Assembly (NCBI GenBank): GCA_016808115.1
Contig: JAEQBH010000733.1
Location: forward strand, 1,178,001-1,242,000
Origin: Tetrastigma voinierianum
Lineage: Eukaryota; Streptophyta; Magnoliopsida; Vitales; Vitaceae
Reading direction: 5' to 3'
DNA: 64,000 bases
Program-made: the position numbers and the translations under genes
Shown here: one piece after another, positions 36,271 through 47,808 of the stretch
How positions within the stretch are numbered: the stretch's first letter is position 1
Layout: every line of letters starts with the position of its first letter
The notes under the pieces: model-generated
Told to the model about the DNA's origin: nothing
The model's input: the letters and a program-made list of their open reading frames with translations, nothing else
Database searches by the model: none

Positions 36271-38900
36271 TATCGGTGCATTTAATGCTCCTATTAGCAG
36301 CTTGCCCTATATAGGGATAGGGGTGCAAGCGTTATTTTCTTTGTCGTTATTCAGAAACTTTTCGCCAAGAATCCTTTGAGCGTCTGTAGCCCTTTGAAGA
36401 TTTTGGTGAAGGAGTCGTTGAAGAGTTCAGACCATTTTCAATCTCCTGGTGGGTTTTTACTTTCGATTTTGTTTGTAACGATTGTTTTGAATGCGCTCTT
36501 TTCAATCGCTGGTAAGGTTTCGACGATGGAACTGTACATAGCGTTTTGGGACATACCCATTCCTGGGTACAACCCACTAGTTTTCGGGAAACTCCTCAGT
36601 CTAGGGTGTTGGTCCTGCTTATCGTTTTTCCAAGAGATCCTTAAGTTGATCCCCGTTCTTTGTTTGCTTGTAGAATGAAGAGAGGTCAAGAGGAGACTTC
36701 CACCAGTTAGGTTGGGCATAAGAAGGGGTCTAGCCTGGAGTCGCCTACTGTGAGCAGCCTTGTGTCTTTTATGTCCATGGAAGAACTGAGGTCCTTCTAC
36801 CAAGTCCCTGACAACATTAGTTGGAATTGTCGGATGGGCCGGCTCATTCTAATGAAGGTTATGCAATAACCGTCTCTTTTACTCCCGGGAGTAGTCTCGT
36901 AGTCGACTTTGCTTCTGGCCATCGCCTGCGGAAGCGCTGCATGTCACCCAGGCTCCTCCCACGCTTATTCACGAATGTTTTTCGAATTTTAATGGGTTGT
37001 AGCGTGCTTAACCTTCTACCACCGATATTTCACCGCGTAGATATGCTTCAGGGACGCTGAAGCCGGAACCGAGGGCCTACCGCCTATGTCAGCTCCATAC
37101 CCCCGACTGCCACTCAGAATCAGCTCCCCGACTCCCAAGACAGAGGCGAAGGGGGTTGTCCTGGTTAGGGGCTCGTGGTACGAGATGCCTGACTCTAAGG
37201 TTTCCTTTTGATATGAATCAATCTCTCGCATTCCCATGTTGGTCTTGGTCTAGTTGAAAATCATGTTCTAGTAGATGATTAGTGTTTTTGACACACATCC
37301 ATTTTCTTGCTGCTATCCAGGTAAGCACATGTGGGGACGGCTAGTCAACTGAGTAGAGAAAGCTGGCCTGGAGAACATCAAACGACTACTGGAGATAACA
37401 AAAGTAGAGCGCAATCATGAGCTTCTCTTGACGATGAGGAACTTATGAGAGTCGGGTCAGCTCGCGCCTTCCTTACATCTTCCCCACATTCCGCTCAAGG
37501 TCTCGCGACAACTCATCGAGGAGAGCACTTTGTTCTCACGAATCTTTGTAACTCTAGCACTGCAGCTTTTGCGCAATCATGCTCAAGAAAACCAAGCCGG
37601 TTGCGGTGGGCCTGAAAGGGTCTATCCGAGTCACCCAAAATCTAAAGTCCGCGGCCCGCCCTAAAAATCTAAGAATTAGGAACAAGATAGAAGGTCCAAG
37701 AAACTAAAGAGCCACACGGCCTGAAGGCTTCACTTGATGGGCATACTCTGCGCTGAGTCCGCTCGAGGAAGTAGAGATATCTATGCTTGCCGCCGGCACG
37801 CCGCACGGCTGCGAGCAAGGCACCAAGGACAAGTCCACCCACATACCCATGGAAGCTCTGGGCGCGGCCTCGCTATTACGAGCGCCTAGGAAGGATCTAG
37901 TAATAATTTCAGCGACTCACTGCCACCGATGATCAATCTGTTTTGAAGGCGCCCAAAGTGGGGCTCAGCAGCCTCTAGAGAAGGGGATCCCAAACAGGTC
38001 CTGAATGTGTTGACGTAAATTGGAGCGAGGGGTCCCCTGGTGTTATCACGCCTCCCGCTACCCCCGTCTGCCTGCATACCTTATCTACATAAGGTCACCT
38101 AATTAGGTGCCGCTGGTAACGCACGCCCCTCCTATGAGAGGATCCACCCCCAAAGAGTATGGTTGCCCCCGATCTAAAGGGTGCTCAGAGATCATCTCCT
38201 TCATTTGAGCCTGAATGAAAGTGAGCTCCAATAGGTATATGCGAATTTATCCTAATTACTACCAATTATCGTATACCAGTGAGTAGCATTCCATCCCGTC
38301 CCGTCTATATGAAATTATATAGGATTTCAACAAAATATGACCCAGATGGTCATTCACAACCATGATTTTCACCAATTAGCCAAACTAGTACATGCTACTT
38401 TACTTGGCTACTATTTCTATTTAGTAATTTCGTTTCTAACTCTCCTTCAGCTATGACGACCATCCGTACGGCCCACCGAAGATAAGGAATTTTTCAATTC
38501 CGCTAGATTTTATCGCTGAGAGACCAGACTTTAATTTTTAATCAAATTCGCTTTCCAAGCATCAGCCTCGGATCGCTCACAGCGAATCCAGGCGAAACGC
38601 AAGCAAAGGCCAGCCTACGCAAGAAGATTGAACTGGCAGAGAAAGAAATGGACAAGGCCAAGCAGGTGGCTAGGGTGGCTCATCTGACAGCTGTAGCAAC
38701 GGAGAGGCTAAGGCAAGGGCAGAGGATGACCTTACTAGAGTCTAAGATGCCTCTGGCCAATGCGGGAGCATGATGAAAGCGCTGAGGTCGAGGTCATCTC
38801 AGCCTAACCACTGAGCTAACGCCCAACAGCCCGAGGCATCCAAAGATGAAGTGTCCTTCATTCCCAAGTAAGAAGGATAAGGAAGCTTAAGCAGGAAACA
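36271..38900 (+). pseudogene. Tat-2 main antisense gene (decayed)
   Basis: The promoter module GGTGCATTTAATGC (36276-36289) precedes CTATATA (36307-36313). The first coding exon follows the acceptor TTGCTTGTAG (ending 36673): ATG at 36675 reads MKRGQEETSTS, then a TAG, then VGHKKGSSLESPTVSSLVSF and MSMEELRSFYQVPDNI, matching element 3. Later blocks are NVFRILMGCSVLNLL (about 36975-37018), VVLVRGSWYEMPDS (about 37155-37200), and a coiled-coil piece KASLRKKIELAEKEMDKAKQ (about 38605-38665). Many stops and frameshifts; the region 37.6-38.6 kb is GC-richer and unreadable. Confidence 0.6.
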
Positions 38901-39419
38901 ACAAAAAGTCTTCGAGTAGATTTTCGCCATTAGCCATGGATGTCAGGCGCTCAAACATGGCAATCCCGCAGGACCGACCAAGGATTCCTGATGGCATGCC
39001 TCGATTCCTCGCCGACCCACTTCTCCGGAGGTCCCAGTGGTTCCCCGGCCAGCAAATAATCTGGCCGAGCCAAGGCCGCAAGGTACATCCGTCAAAACTA
39101 GTGAAGAACTAAAGAGGAAGGCCACGAGAGGAGCAAGGATAACTCTCTTATATTAGTTTTCTAGTTATTTAAGAGATTTTGCAGGCAAATGGCACACCGC
39201 ACATATTATTCCTTGTAATCCTTGGTGATTTTTAGCGCATTTTAATAAGATACGAAGGTGCTAGCTAAACGTGAGTCATGTTTGATAAAAATCCCCACAT
39301 GGCACCCATGTCCGGGGCCCTCCTTTAATTTTGAAAATTGTTGTTGAGCCAAACAAAACCATGGATACGCTTCTTGAGCTGCCATTAGTGGCAACAATCC
39401 ATGTCCTGACTTTATGCCA

Positions 39420-39670
39420 AGAGGGAAATCAACCATGCTCGACTTTTTACGCATCACAGTGACATCAACCATGTTCGATTTTATGTGCTAGCGTGACATC
39501 AACTATGTCCGGTCTTTAGGTATACCAATGTGACAACAAACTACGATCTTGACCTTATTAAGACAACAACCATATCTGGACTTTTAGAATGTCAGTAGGA
39601 CAACAACCATATCTGGACTTTTAGAATGCCAACAGGATAACAACCAGATCTGAAATTTTAGGAAGAAGCA
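39420..39670 (-). repeat. Tat-2 tandem repeat, about 38-bp unit
   Basis: About six degenerate units. On the element strand the unit reads AAAAGTCCAGATATGGTTGT followed by TGTCCTACTGACATTCT. It is nearly the same monomer as in element 3 and has the same position relative to pol and the antisense gene. Confidence 0.8.
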
Positions 39671-39759
39671 ACTATAGGTTTTAAGAGGAAATGTGCAAAG
39701 GATAATCTTTTATTGATGATAATCTCCTCAAAGAATACACTCATTGGGAGAATACTCTT

Positions 39760-40980
39760 AAGATACACACCATCCTGAATATAAACTCATCCATTTGTTT
39801 AACGTGATAAGACCCGACTGGGTCTCCTACTGGAACCAATCGTAATGTCCCTCTCTGGGCTTGGCTCGGAACTCCTTGGTCACGATTTGGCCATGTTTTC
39901 AAAAACCCTTCTTAAGACTAACTCCTCTGCTTTGAATGTATGCGTCTTTACACGTCGATTGTGTAAGTTTGCTAGCCTCTCGCTTAGTATGACGTATGAC
40001 AAACACCGTCTCAGAGTCTGGTCTCAGCAGTCTGAATCTTAGTTGGTACTTGACTGGTCTTCAATTTTGTCCGAATGGTGGCATCCTAATTTCTCGGGGA
40101 TGATAGCCTCCATCCTCACAAGGGCGAACGTGTGACTCCAACGCTCCAACTGCTGTCTGATAGTCTATTAGAACTCCTGCTAGCTCATCTACCTACTTTC
40201 CTTCAATGTTTTGTGCATTTTTCATATTTCAACAGAGTCTTATTAATGTTTCGCAGCCATTGTCGGGTAATTAAACAAGTACAAGTTTTTGATCTTCAAC
40301 TCACTACAAAATTCTAGATACCCAGCCACAATTGTTTATCATTGCATAATCGATTAGGTATTCCGACCGCACTAATAATGTTCTTCCATACGAATTGAAT
40401 GATCTTTATCTTTGAAGGATGTGAAGGCTTCGGGATTTCATCCATTTCATCAAATAGTCTATGGTAACTCGAATGTTCTTTCCAAGAAATGTTTTGGTAC
40501 AATGGGTCGAACAAATAATCCCATTAAGGCAATGTTATGGCTTGCTAAATTTCAAATAAGAGCTTAACATCGGGGCTCGTCGCCGACAATGGCCACACTT
40601 TCTAACATAGGCGGCGGAATCCACATCCATGGTCGGCCAATAGTAGCCTTGAGTATGAGCCATGTCAATCGCCCACAAAATGTGGATGATCAGATCCATT
40701 TCATGGTTTCACTAATATGTTCGTCCTCATGTAGCTGGCACATAAGATGTGGCTCGCCTAGACCGGCGAGACACAATCGGGTTAATGAGAGAGAACTCCA
40801 AGGTTCGGGACTTGGATCTTGTGGCTTCAACTCGCCATCTCTACATTCCCCGAACTCAAATACGGCATTGAGTCATCCAAGAAGAACCCGTTTCATCTAT
40901 TTCATTCACCCGGGTAGGAGCATTGTTTCTTTTATTGGTAGGGGACGCGCCATGCACCACCATAGCGCCTACCTTTTATA
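39760..40980 (-). pseudogene. Tat-2 integrase remnants
   Basis: The C-terminal part ERLANLHNRRVKTHTFKAEE with LVLRRVFENMAKS (about 39990-39890) matches the pre-GPY/F region of element 1. The core remnant KIIQFVWKNIISAVGIPN is in 40514-40314. The zinc-binding region around 40.6-40.75 kb is in mixed frames. Non-functional. Confidence 0.7.
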
Positions 40981-41980
40981 GAATTTAGACACGCCTAGCC
41001 ACTGGGTTACTTGCTTCCTAACCCAGGTTGATCACTCGCATACTTAGTCATACGTCTTCGTTTATATTCATCACAATTCCCAGCCTCACCACCGAGTCGC
41101 TCTTATGATGATTTTTTCTAAGGATACGGAGATTGCAAGGTCAAGCCTAGCTATCAAGCCTACTCGGGCCTCGTTATCGTAGTCGGGAAACCAAACGCAT
41201 GGCATGCTCTATTATTTCCATTGGGCTTCAAGTTGCCCAATAAGCTCCATCCATATCCGTGGGACATCCACTCTGCTGTTGTCTCGACTCAGCTTCCTAC
41301 TTTCAAGGAACCCCTACTAAAAGTCAGCCAGTACTTGCCCCTTTATCGCCAAACGATGTCTATATTGAATACCAAACTCACTCAGCTCAACCGCCCACTA
41401 AGCCATCCGTCCTGACATATCGGGCTTATGTATAATGCTCCTTAGGGGAGGTTGGTGAGTACAATGATAGTGTGTGCTTGGAAGTAGGGACGAAGTTTTT
41501 TAGCAGCTACCCAAGGTGCCAGTGCCACCTACTCGAGACTAGTATATCGAGCTTCTGCCTTGGATAAGGACTTTCTTACAAAGAATATGGGTCTTTGCTT
41601 CTGGTTTTCATCTTCCTTGAACAATGCTGCACTCATCAAGATTTCGGAGACTGCCCAGTAAATATAGAGTGTGTCCTCGGCTTCAGGGCTAACAAGAACG
41701 AGTGGTTCGGTGGGATATTGTTTGATAGCTATAAGAACCTGGTCGCATTCTTGATTCTAGCCAACCTACTGAGCTCCCTTTGGGGTGGCAGAGAAAGGCT
41801 TCAAACGATCTGTGATAGGAGATATGAACCGCCCTAGGGCCGCCAGTTGGTCAGTCAATTGCTAAACCCCTTTTCTAGAAGTAGGGGTCTAAGAATTCAT
41901 TATGGCCTTGAGCTGGATGGGACTAGCCTCTATCCCCCTCTATGTTACCATGAAGCCTAAGAATTTGCCCGAGCTGACTC
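40981..41980 (-). pseudogene. Tat-2 RNase H remnants
   Basis: Located between RT and integrase, as expected. Individual residues align by position with element 1 (22070-22570): the plus-strand texts CTTCTGCCTTGGATAAGGA (41554-41572) and the parallel at 22316-22330 are the same segment, for example. No open frame longer than about 60 codons. Confidence 0.6.
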
Positions 41981-41984
41981 TGAA

Positions 41985-42480
41985 TGCTCATTTCAAAGGG
42001 TTAAGTTTCATGTTATGTCTTCGCAACGGCTTGAAGGTTTCTTGTAAATGCCTTGTGTGGTCGGGGCATTCTTGGGATTTTACAAGCATGTCATTGATAT
42101 AAACCTCCATGGATTTACCTATCAGAGGTCGAAATATCCTGGTCACCATCCTTTGATAAGTTGCCCTTGCATTTTTCAGACCAAACGACATTACATTGTA
42201 GTATTACAATTTGTGTGGCGTGATGAAGGTTGTTTTCTCCACGTCAGGTAGGTGCATAGGAATTTGATGGTATCCAGAGAAGGCGTCCAGAAATGACATA
42301 ATTCCATGCTCGGTTGTTGCATCCACAATTTGATCTATACGTGGTAAGTGAAATCTATCCTTAGGACATGCTTTATTGAGATCAGTGTAGTCTACACATA
42401 CGCGCCACTTACCACCCTTTTGTGGTACCACCACCACATTGGCCAACCATTCGGGATACTTTACCTCCCTTATAAACCTT
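41985..42480 (-). pseudogene. Tat-2 reverse transcriptase
   Basis: ANVVVVPQKGGKWRVCVDYT, then DLNKACPKDRFHLPRIDQIV and SFLDAFSGYHQIPM (42446-42204) are the RT fingers and first catalytic Asp (FLDAFSG). After a frame change come MSFGLKNARATYQRMVTRIF and MEVYINDMLVKSQE (42191-41988). The catalytic YxDD box reads YIND, so the second Asp is lost. Element 3 has YIDD at this site. Confidence 0.85.
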
Positions 42481-43118
42481 GTTGCTGGGAAGATTACTTA
42501 CTCCGTCCACGGATCCGATCGCCTGATGTGGAACGCCTCACCCTTTCGCCTCTTATTGGCAGAGCGGGAGGATCGCTCAGCCTTACGAGAAAGCCACCGT
42601 TGGACTTATCCCAACTAAATCAGAGGCTCTGTGAGAATACATCAATGTTGCATAACAACGCTGAGTCATAATCAGTTCTTCTTCATCGGACAAAAGCCGG
42701 CCGACGTAGTGAATAAATTTCCATACAACTCCACTTCTTCTAAAGGGATCCAGCTAACGGGTTCTTTCTTCCGCCCGATTCAGCGTATACTATGATTGTC
42801 ATGAGGGTGATAGATCGTCCGAGGGAGGCTGTTTGGAATTGCACTTCCCTCCTTGTTCATGTAGGGTCAGTTGATAACATTGCCTTGCAACCAACTAGCT
42901 ACTCAAAAGGTCGACCTGCCCTGCACTTGTCAAATAGCTCACCATTTGGTGGTACGTTGATGGCATTACCTTCATGGAGTACAACCAGGTCCAACCCCCT
43001 ATGACATTATAAGGCCCCAAGTCTTCGATGATTGAGAACAAACCCGAAAGGATTAAATTTCAACTTTCATAGGAAGTGTACACTCCTAGTGTCGCTTGTA
43101 GCTCGCTCCACTGGGCTT

Positions 43119-43343
43119 TCAAAGAGGATTCGCCCTGGGCTTAAATTTAGCGTGTCGAAGAAAGCCTATCCGCGTGAAGGTCGGGAGTTCGAGTAAGTCA
43201 CGTGACCGCCTCATCCACCAGCATTCTATGCACATCAAAATCATTAATACTGCAGGGTGAGACAGGCATCGTGAGGAGGGCACAATGACCGCTCGGGTTA
43301 ATTTGAGGAAAAGATACTGGGTCCATCTATCAAGCTCAACCAC
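43119..43343 (-). pseudogene. Tat-2 protease remnant
   Basis: The frame encodes LLELPTFTRIGF, the stretch after the protease active site in Tat elements. The D-x-G-S site itself is split by a frameshift: the other frame reads DFDVHRMLVDEAVT just before it. Confidence 0.6.
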
Positions 43344-43699
43344 TGGGTCGCGATGTGTGGACTAAGATTCACCCTAGTTTTGAACCATAGCCGCCCGACG
43401 AGTCTCTCTTTTGTTGTCGTTTTGATTGATACTGATCATTAGCCGGACCGCCCAGTATATAATTATAGCTGGTCTGGGCTCTTATGAAGTCACCTGACTG
43501 GCTACAATTCTCCCTACGGGCTGCCCCAACACCACTCCCTAATCAACTCCCCTAAGGTGTCTCGCCTGACGCCTTTTCTACCACGAACCTAGACTTCAAG
43601 ATCATTAATTTGAGTCATATCCCTATGATAATCGTGAGATACAAGGTTTTGTTTCTTCAAGAGGGATCCACCTGATAGGCGCAGCCATCTAAATCTATA

Positions 43700-44400
43700 A
43701 GCACAAGGGCAATACTTTCGCATTTAGATGTTCGGGTGGAGTGAATTGGTGTGGGCACTCTTTTTTTATGAGATCGGGTCTCGAGGTCGCTCTAGCTCCG
43801 TCTCCCGACCTTCCTGATGGACGGCTTCTTTCCCACCGGCTTATCTTTCTCAGCCGTCTGGGTTGTTGCTTAGATAATGGCCCTGTTGTTCGCACTTGTC
43901 TCAGTTCCGCTTGTATAACTCTTCCATTATCGTTGGCTGTCTAGAGATGGGGCGAATGGAAGAATGGGGGCCTACTACCAAGCTTCCTAAAGTTCCATGA
44001 CTACGCCCATGTCAGAAAATTCTAATTGTTGGATGGCTAACCCGAACCTCCTCGTAAAGTCTTGTACGTGACTTGTTCCGCCTTTCAAAATAGCTCGTAA
44101 GGACCACGTTATGCTTCTCGATGTAATCAGTAATGTGTGTTCATGAGATGAACGCCTCCCAAAGTTCGTTAAACGTGTTTATTGAGCTTCGAGGGAGTTT
44201 ATGAAACCAAAGCAGCTGTAGGCCAGCTAGCCAGAAAACTTTGCATAGTGTGGCTGGGTCACGCGCATTCAAAGTCAGCCATTTGGTTGTAATGGAGCAT
44301 GTGATCGTACGGGCTAGCAGAACCGGCAAAACATAGTGGAAAGCTTCGGAATACTAAAACCCATGCAAGTACCATAGTCGAGGATGTGTCGCCTCTGTGG
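43700..44400 (-). pseudogene. Tat-2 gag capsid remnant
   Basis: 44329-44141 encodes WLTLNARDPATLCKVFWLAG and FHKLPRSSINTFNELWEAFI, matching gag of elements 1 and 3. Downstream blocks are frame-shifted. The 44.4-45.07 kb leader has no readable ORF. Confidence 0.75.
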
Positions 44401-45071
44401 GGGTGAGAGGCTACCGTCTGACTTCAATCGCTACAGCGGCATGTAGGGAGTCGGTGGTTTGTACTAGCATGGGATATACCGACAAACATGATCTGGCACC
44501 ATGCCCGTAGCAATGCATACACGCTTTCTGCCGACGGGTTTCGGTCGCTCTACTTCCTACTGCTTCTCCCTTGCCTCGACCTGAGAGCCATTATCTGCTG
44601 GGCCAAACAAGGCAATGCGAGTGTCTTTGGCACGAGATTCAGCCCTATTTGCTTTTGACGGGGAGGCTCGTGAGTCGCCAAGGATAACCCACATCCGATT
44701 GCATCCGTGTTATCAAAAAGGACAATAGCTTCTTTCCTCTTTATCACAAACTACTGGTTTTCTCGCCGCTTATCTCGCATCTTTCGCCAAGATTGCGCCT
44801 TCAACTTAGCCCAAAACTACCGCTTTCCGACCGCAGATTTGTCGATCCCGCACCCTGAATCATTTGTTCGCTTCCTATTTCTTCTCTATGTCTTGACGCC
44901 AATGAAGAAATTGATCCTTGAGCGATTGGATCATCGGGTCGATGGTCATTGCACCTATGTCGGACGAATTAGATGTGGGTATGGTAACCGTCAAAACTAT
45001 TAGTGGCGAAGGGTTACTAGATAGCTGTCGGAGCCAAGCCCTAGCACGTCGCCAATGAGACTTTTTGTTCA

Positions 45072-45092
45072 ATTTCCACAGACGGCGCCAAT
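45072..45092 (-). promoter_or_regulatory. Tat-2 primer binding site
   Basis: The element strand reads ATTGGCGCCGTCTGTGG directly after the LTR: a perfect Asp-type PBS of the Tat lineage, two bases from the LTR end. Confidence 0.85.
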
Positions 45093-45670
45093 TGTTGGTA
45101 CCTAGTTCGTCTAACCTTTGGGGGCATTAGCGACGTAATGTAAACCCGTGTGCTGGTCCAAGTATGTGTGTCAGCCATCCGATGCTTAAGTCAAGAAAAG
45201 AATGGAAAGAAGAAGCATGGAGTTCGACAATAGGGTCAGATAATTTTGCCTCGTGAGTCTTCCTTATTTAATTTCCTAATGGTGGCAGATAATCTCGTAA
45301 TTTTGGTGATAAGATCTTTCTTTCCTTTTCAAGGGCTAGTTCTTCCTTATCAAGGGCTAGTTCTTCCATATCAAGGATTAACATTTTTGAGGCGTATGAG
45401 ATTTGGACATTGGGAGACTCATGGATAAATATCCTACGAGTGATTTCTTCCCTAATATAGTCATCCATAATACCCTTTCCATATGCTGTAGAGAATGGTC
45501 AGATCTGCATCTAAACAGGTCGGTCTCAGACTCACTGTTGGTCAGGTTCTCGTGGCCTTAATATAGTGGGCCGCCTTAGGCCGTTTCATGAGGTGGGCTA
45601 GGCGATGGGCCTACGCAGGCGCTGGGCCTACTGAGTAGTGGGTCTAGGCCCAAAGGCCACGATACTCACA
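45093..45670 (-). repeat. Tat-2 right LTR (element 5' LTR)
   Basis: Starts TGTTGGTACC, ends GATACTCACA. Colinear with 31388-31967. Contains a doublet of a CAAGGGCTAGTTCTTCC-type segment (45340-45375) that is not duplicated in the left LTR. Confidence 0.85.
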
Positions 45671-45675
45671 ATGCA

Positions 45676-46892
45676 TACATATATTAATTGCCTTTGTTCA
45701 TTGACCTTTGATCATAATGCTAGGATCAAGATTTGGATCCGGTTGGAGAACTTGAGATATGTCCATAAAACACCTTTGATTTTATTTTTCAGGATTTTTC
45801 TGATGACCCAAGGTTCTTTCTTGAGTAGATATGTGTGCATCACTAAAAAATTAGAATAAGATTAAGCATATTTTCAAACTTCTATGACTTGAAACAAAAA
45901 ACATGTACCAACTCCATCACAGATAAATTGTCTACATAATAGCATATCCTTGTCACCTAAATTCAGACTATTGTATGAAAACAAACAAACAATGTTTTCT
46001 GTGAATTAAGTTGATGAAACATGCATCTAATGAAATTTGGACGGGCACTTCATGACACAATGCGAGGGACTTTTTTTCTTACTGCAGCTGTAAGGGAATC
46101 AGTGATCTGGTGCAGAAAGAGACAGGGCAACATAGTGTGCCTCTTGCTAAATGCATCACTTTTCATTTCCTCTCATGCATTTAGATTAGTCTCAACAACA
46201 TGTGGCGGAATTGATTGCCTCCTGTTTCTTTGAATTTAGACTAGTATGGCATTGAAACATCTTACTATTCTTAATAAATTCTTGTCTGGTTGTTTCAGTC
46301 TTCTTTCTTTCTGTGGTTGGAATTGGGTGGAGTAGGCTCCATAAAAACCATAAGCAAATGAATGAAGTTGAGTGTATTGAAGTTCTTCATCATGTTTCCA
46401 CACAGAATGTGAATTAAACTGTGTTAGTTAATATGGAATATTAGGAGGGAAACCAAAATGGGGCAATTCTCTTGGTGAAAGATTTGAAGACCAATAAGTT
46501 TTATATATAGGGACTACAATGGAGGCATGGAAACGAGAAGCCACTCGTGTGCACGAATATTGATTTTGTCATTGCTCATTGACCATTGATCACCATTTTC
46601 ATTTCTCATTTACAATCTGATGTTTGATATGTTCGAGATTTGGATCAAGAATGGAGATTTGGGATCTGTTCATAAATTTCTTAAATACAGTTTCTGATTT
46701 TTCTAGTGACTCAAGGTTCTCCCACTACTAATTCAATATTGACAGGACCGAGTTTTGGATGTGAGGAAGGCTGAAGGAGCATTTTTATACTTAAAAATGC
46801 GGGGCTAATGTATGGTAGTTAGAGGGGAGGCAAAAGAGCGGATGAGAAATTTGTTGTTGCTCTGCCACATGAGACCTGATATTGGTGGACAC
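45676..46892 (+). repeat. Two further copies of the DUF241 upstream region
   Basis: 45690-45850 is a fragment related to 28795-29000. 46020-46310 matches 28420-28710. 46560-46890 matches 28795-29110. The order implies the end of one gene-upstream unit followed by another, both without a coding region. A TATATATAG-like stretch lies at about 46501-46510. Sequence between these blocks is unassigned. Confidence 0.65.
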
Positions 46893-47106
46893 ATGATGAG
46901 TATCTTATATACTCATTTTATCTCCATGTTTTGCTTAGTTTTTAGTAGTTTTATGATATAAATAAGTGCTCTAGTGCTTTAATGCTCTAATATTGGTAGG
47001 ACACCTTGATGAGTATCTTATATACTCATTTTATCTCCATGTTTTGCTTAGTTTTTAGTAGTTTTATGATATAAATAAGTGATCTAATGCTCTAAATGTT
47101 TTATTT
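46879..47106. repeat. 114-bp tandem duplication at an insertion junction
   Basis: TGATGAGTATCTTATATACT starts at 46893 and again at 47007, each preceded by a near-identical ATATTGGT(A)GGACAC. The duplicated unit thus includes both target flank and element start. Confidence 0.85.
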
Positions 47107-47808
47107 TGTGTTTAGGCCAACCATTGAGCATAAATAAGTGAAATCGAAGAGAAATATTCATATAGCCACAACAAACATGTGATCATTTCGTCTATGTGAT
47201 GCCTTTCCATGGCTCCCTCATTGGCATGGGCACATTCTAAACTTCGAGGGCTTTCCGTAGACGCCAAAATTGTGCAATTTGGAGTCCTTATTTGCAAGTT
47301 ACGGCAACCGAAAGTGAAATAGGAAGTTATAGCTTCTAGAGGGTTGCAAGCCAACACGCTGCAGCGTGAGTGTGCTCACGCTGTAGTGTGGTCAAGCCTA
47401 CAACCTTCTAGTGTCTGCCCATTTCCTTCATGCTGCAACGTAGATTTACCACTAAACCTTTTGGAGCCTAAAGTTCTGAAGCCCATTTTTTCACGCCCTC
47501 TCTTTGCTTAGCTTACAAATAAAACTAGATTAGTGCTTTAGAGAAAAGTCCCTTTGGGAGGAAACACCCTAAGGCATAGCTCTCTTTGGGGAAGAAGGTA
47601 GATTGAAGAAGAAGAAGGAAGATTGAAGAGAAGATTAGGCTTCCAACTAGTTTATTTCTTTCACTCTTCATGTTTTCCCTCTTTTCAATGGTTGTATTTT
47701 CCCTTTTGATGAACTAATTTTATTTTCTAAGGTTTTAGATGTAGTTTAGTTATGATTTATGTATTTGGGATTTGATTTACTATCTATTTGATGTTTGAAT
47801 TATAGTTA
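46893..47808 (+). mobile_element. LTR-like unit, left part (split by Tat element 3)
   Basis: Begins TGATGAG. The right part at 59652-60274 ends CTCATCA, its exact inverse, and the outer flanks on both sides are DUF241 upstream sequence. This is best explained as a solo LTR, or non-autonomous element, inserted in that region and later hit by Tat element 3. It contains the hairpin CAGCGTGAG-TGTG-CTCACGCTG at 47362-47383. The ORF at 47112-47357 is not recognised. Confidence 0.6.

Larger units (their letters stand above)
31388..45670 (-). mobile_element. Ty3/gypsy Tat-lineage element 2
   Basis: A minus-strand element of about 14.3 kb with the best preserved PBS of the three. Flanks GTGCA (31383-31387) and ATGCA (45671-45675) form a 5-bp TSD with one mismatch. 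Order on the minus strand: LTR, PBS, gag, protease, RT, RNase H, integrase, tandem repeat, then the antisense units, polypurine tract and LTR. It contains a nested repeat at about 33.15-36.24 kb. All coding parts are broken. Confidence 0.9.
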
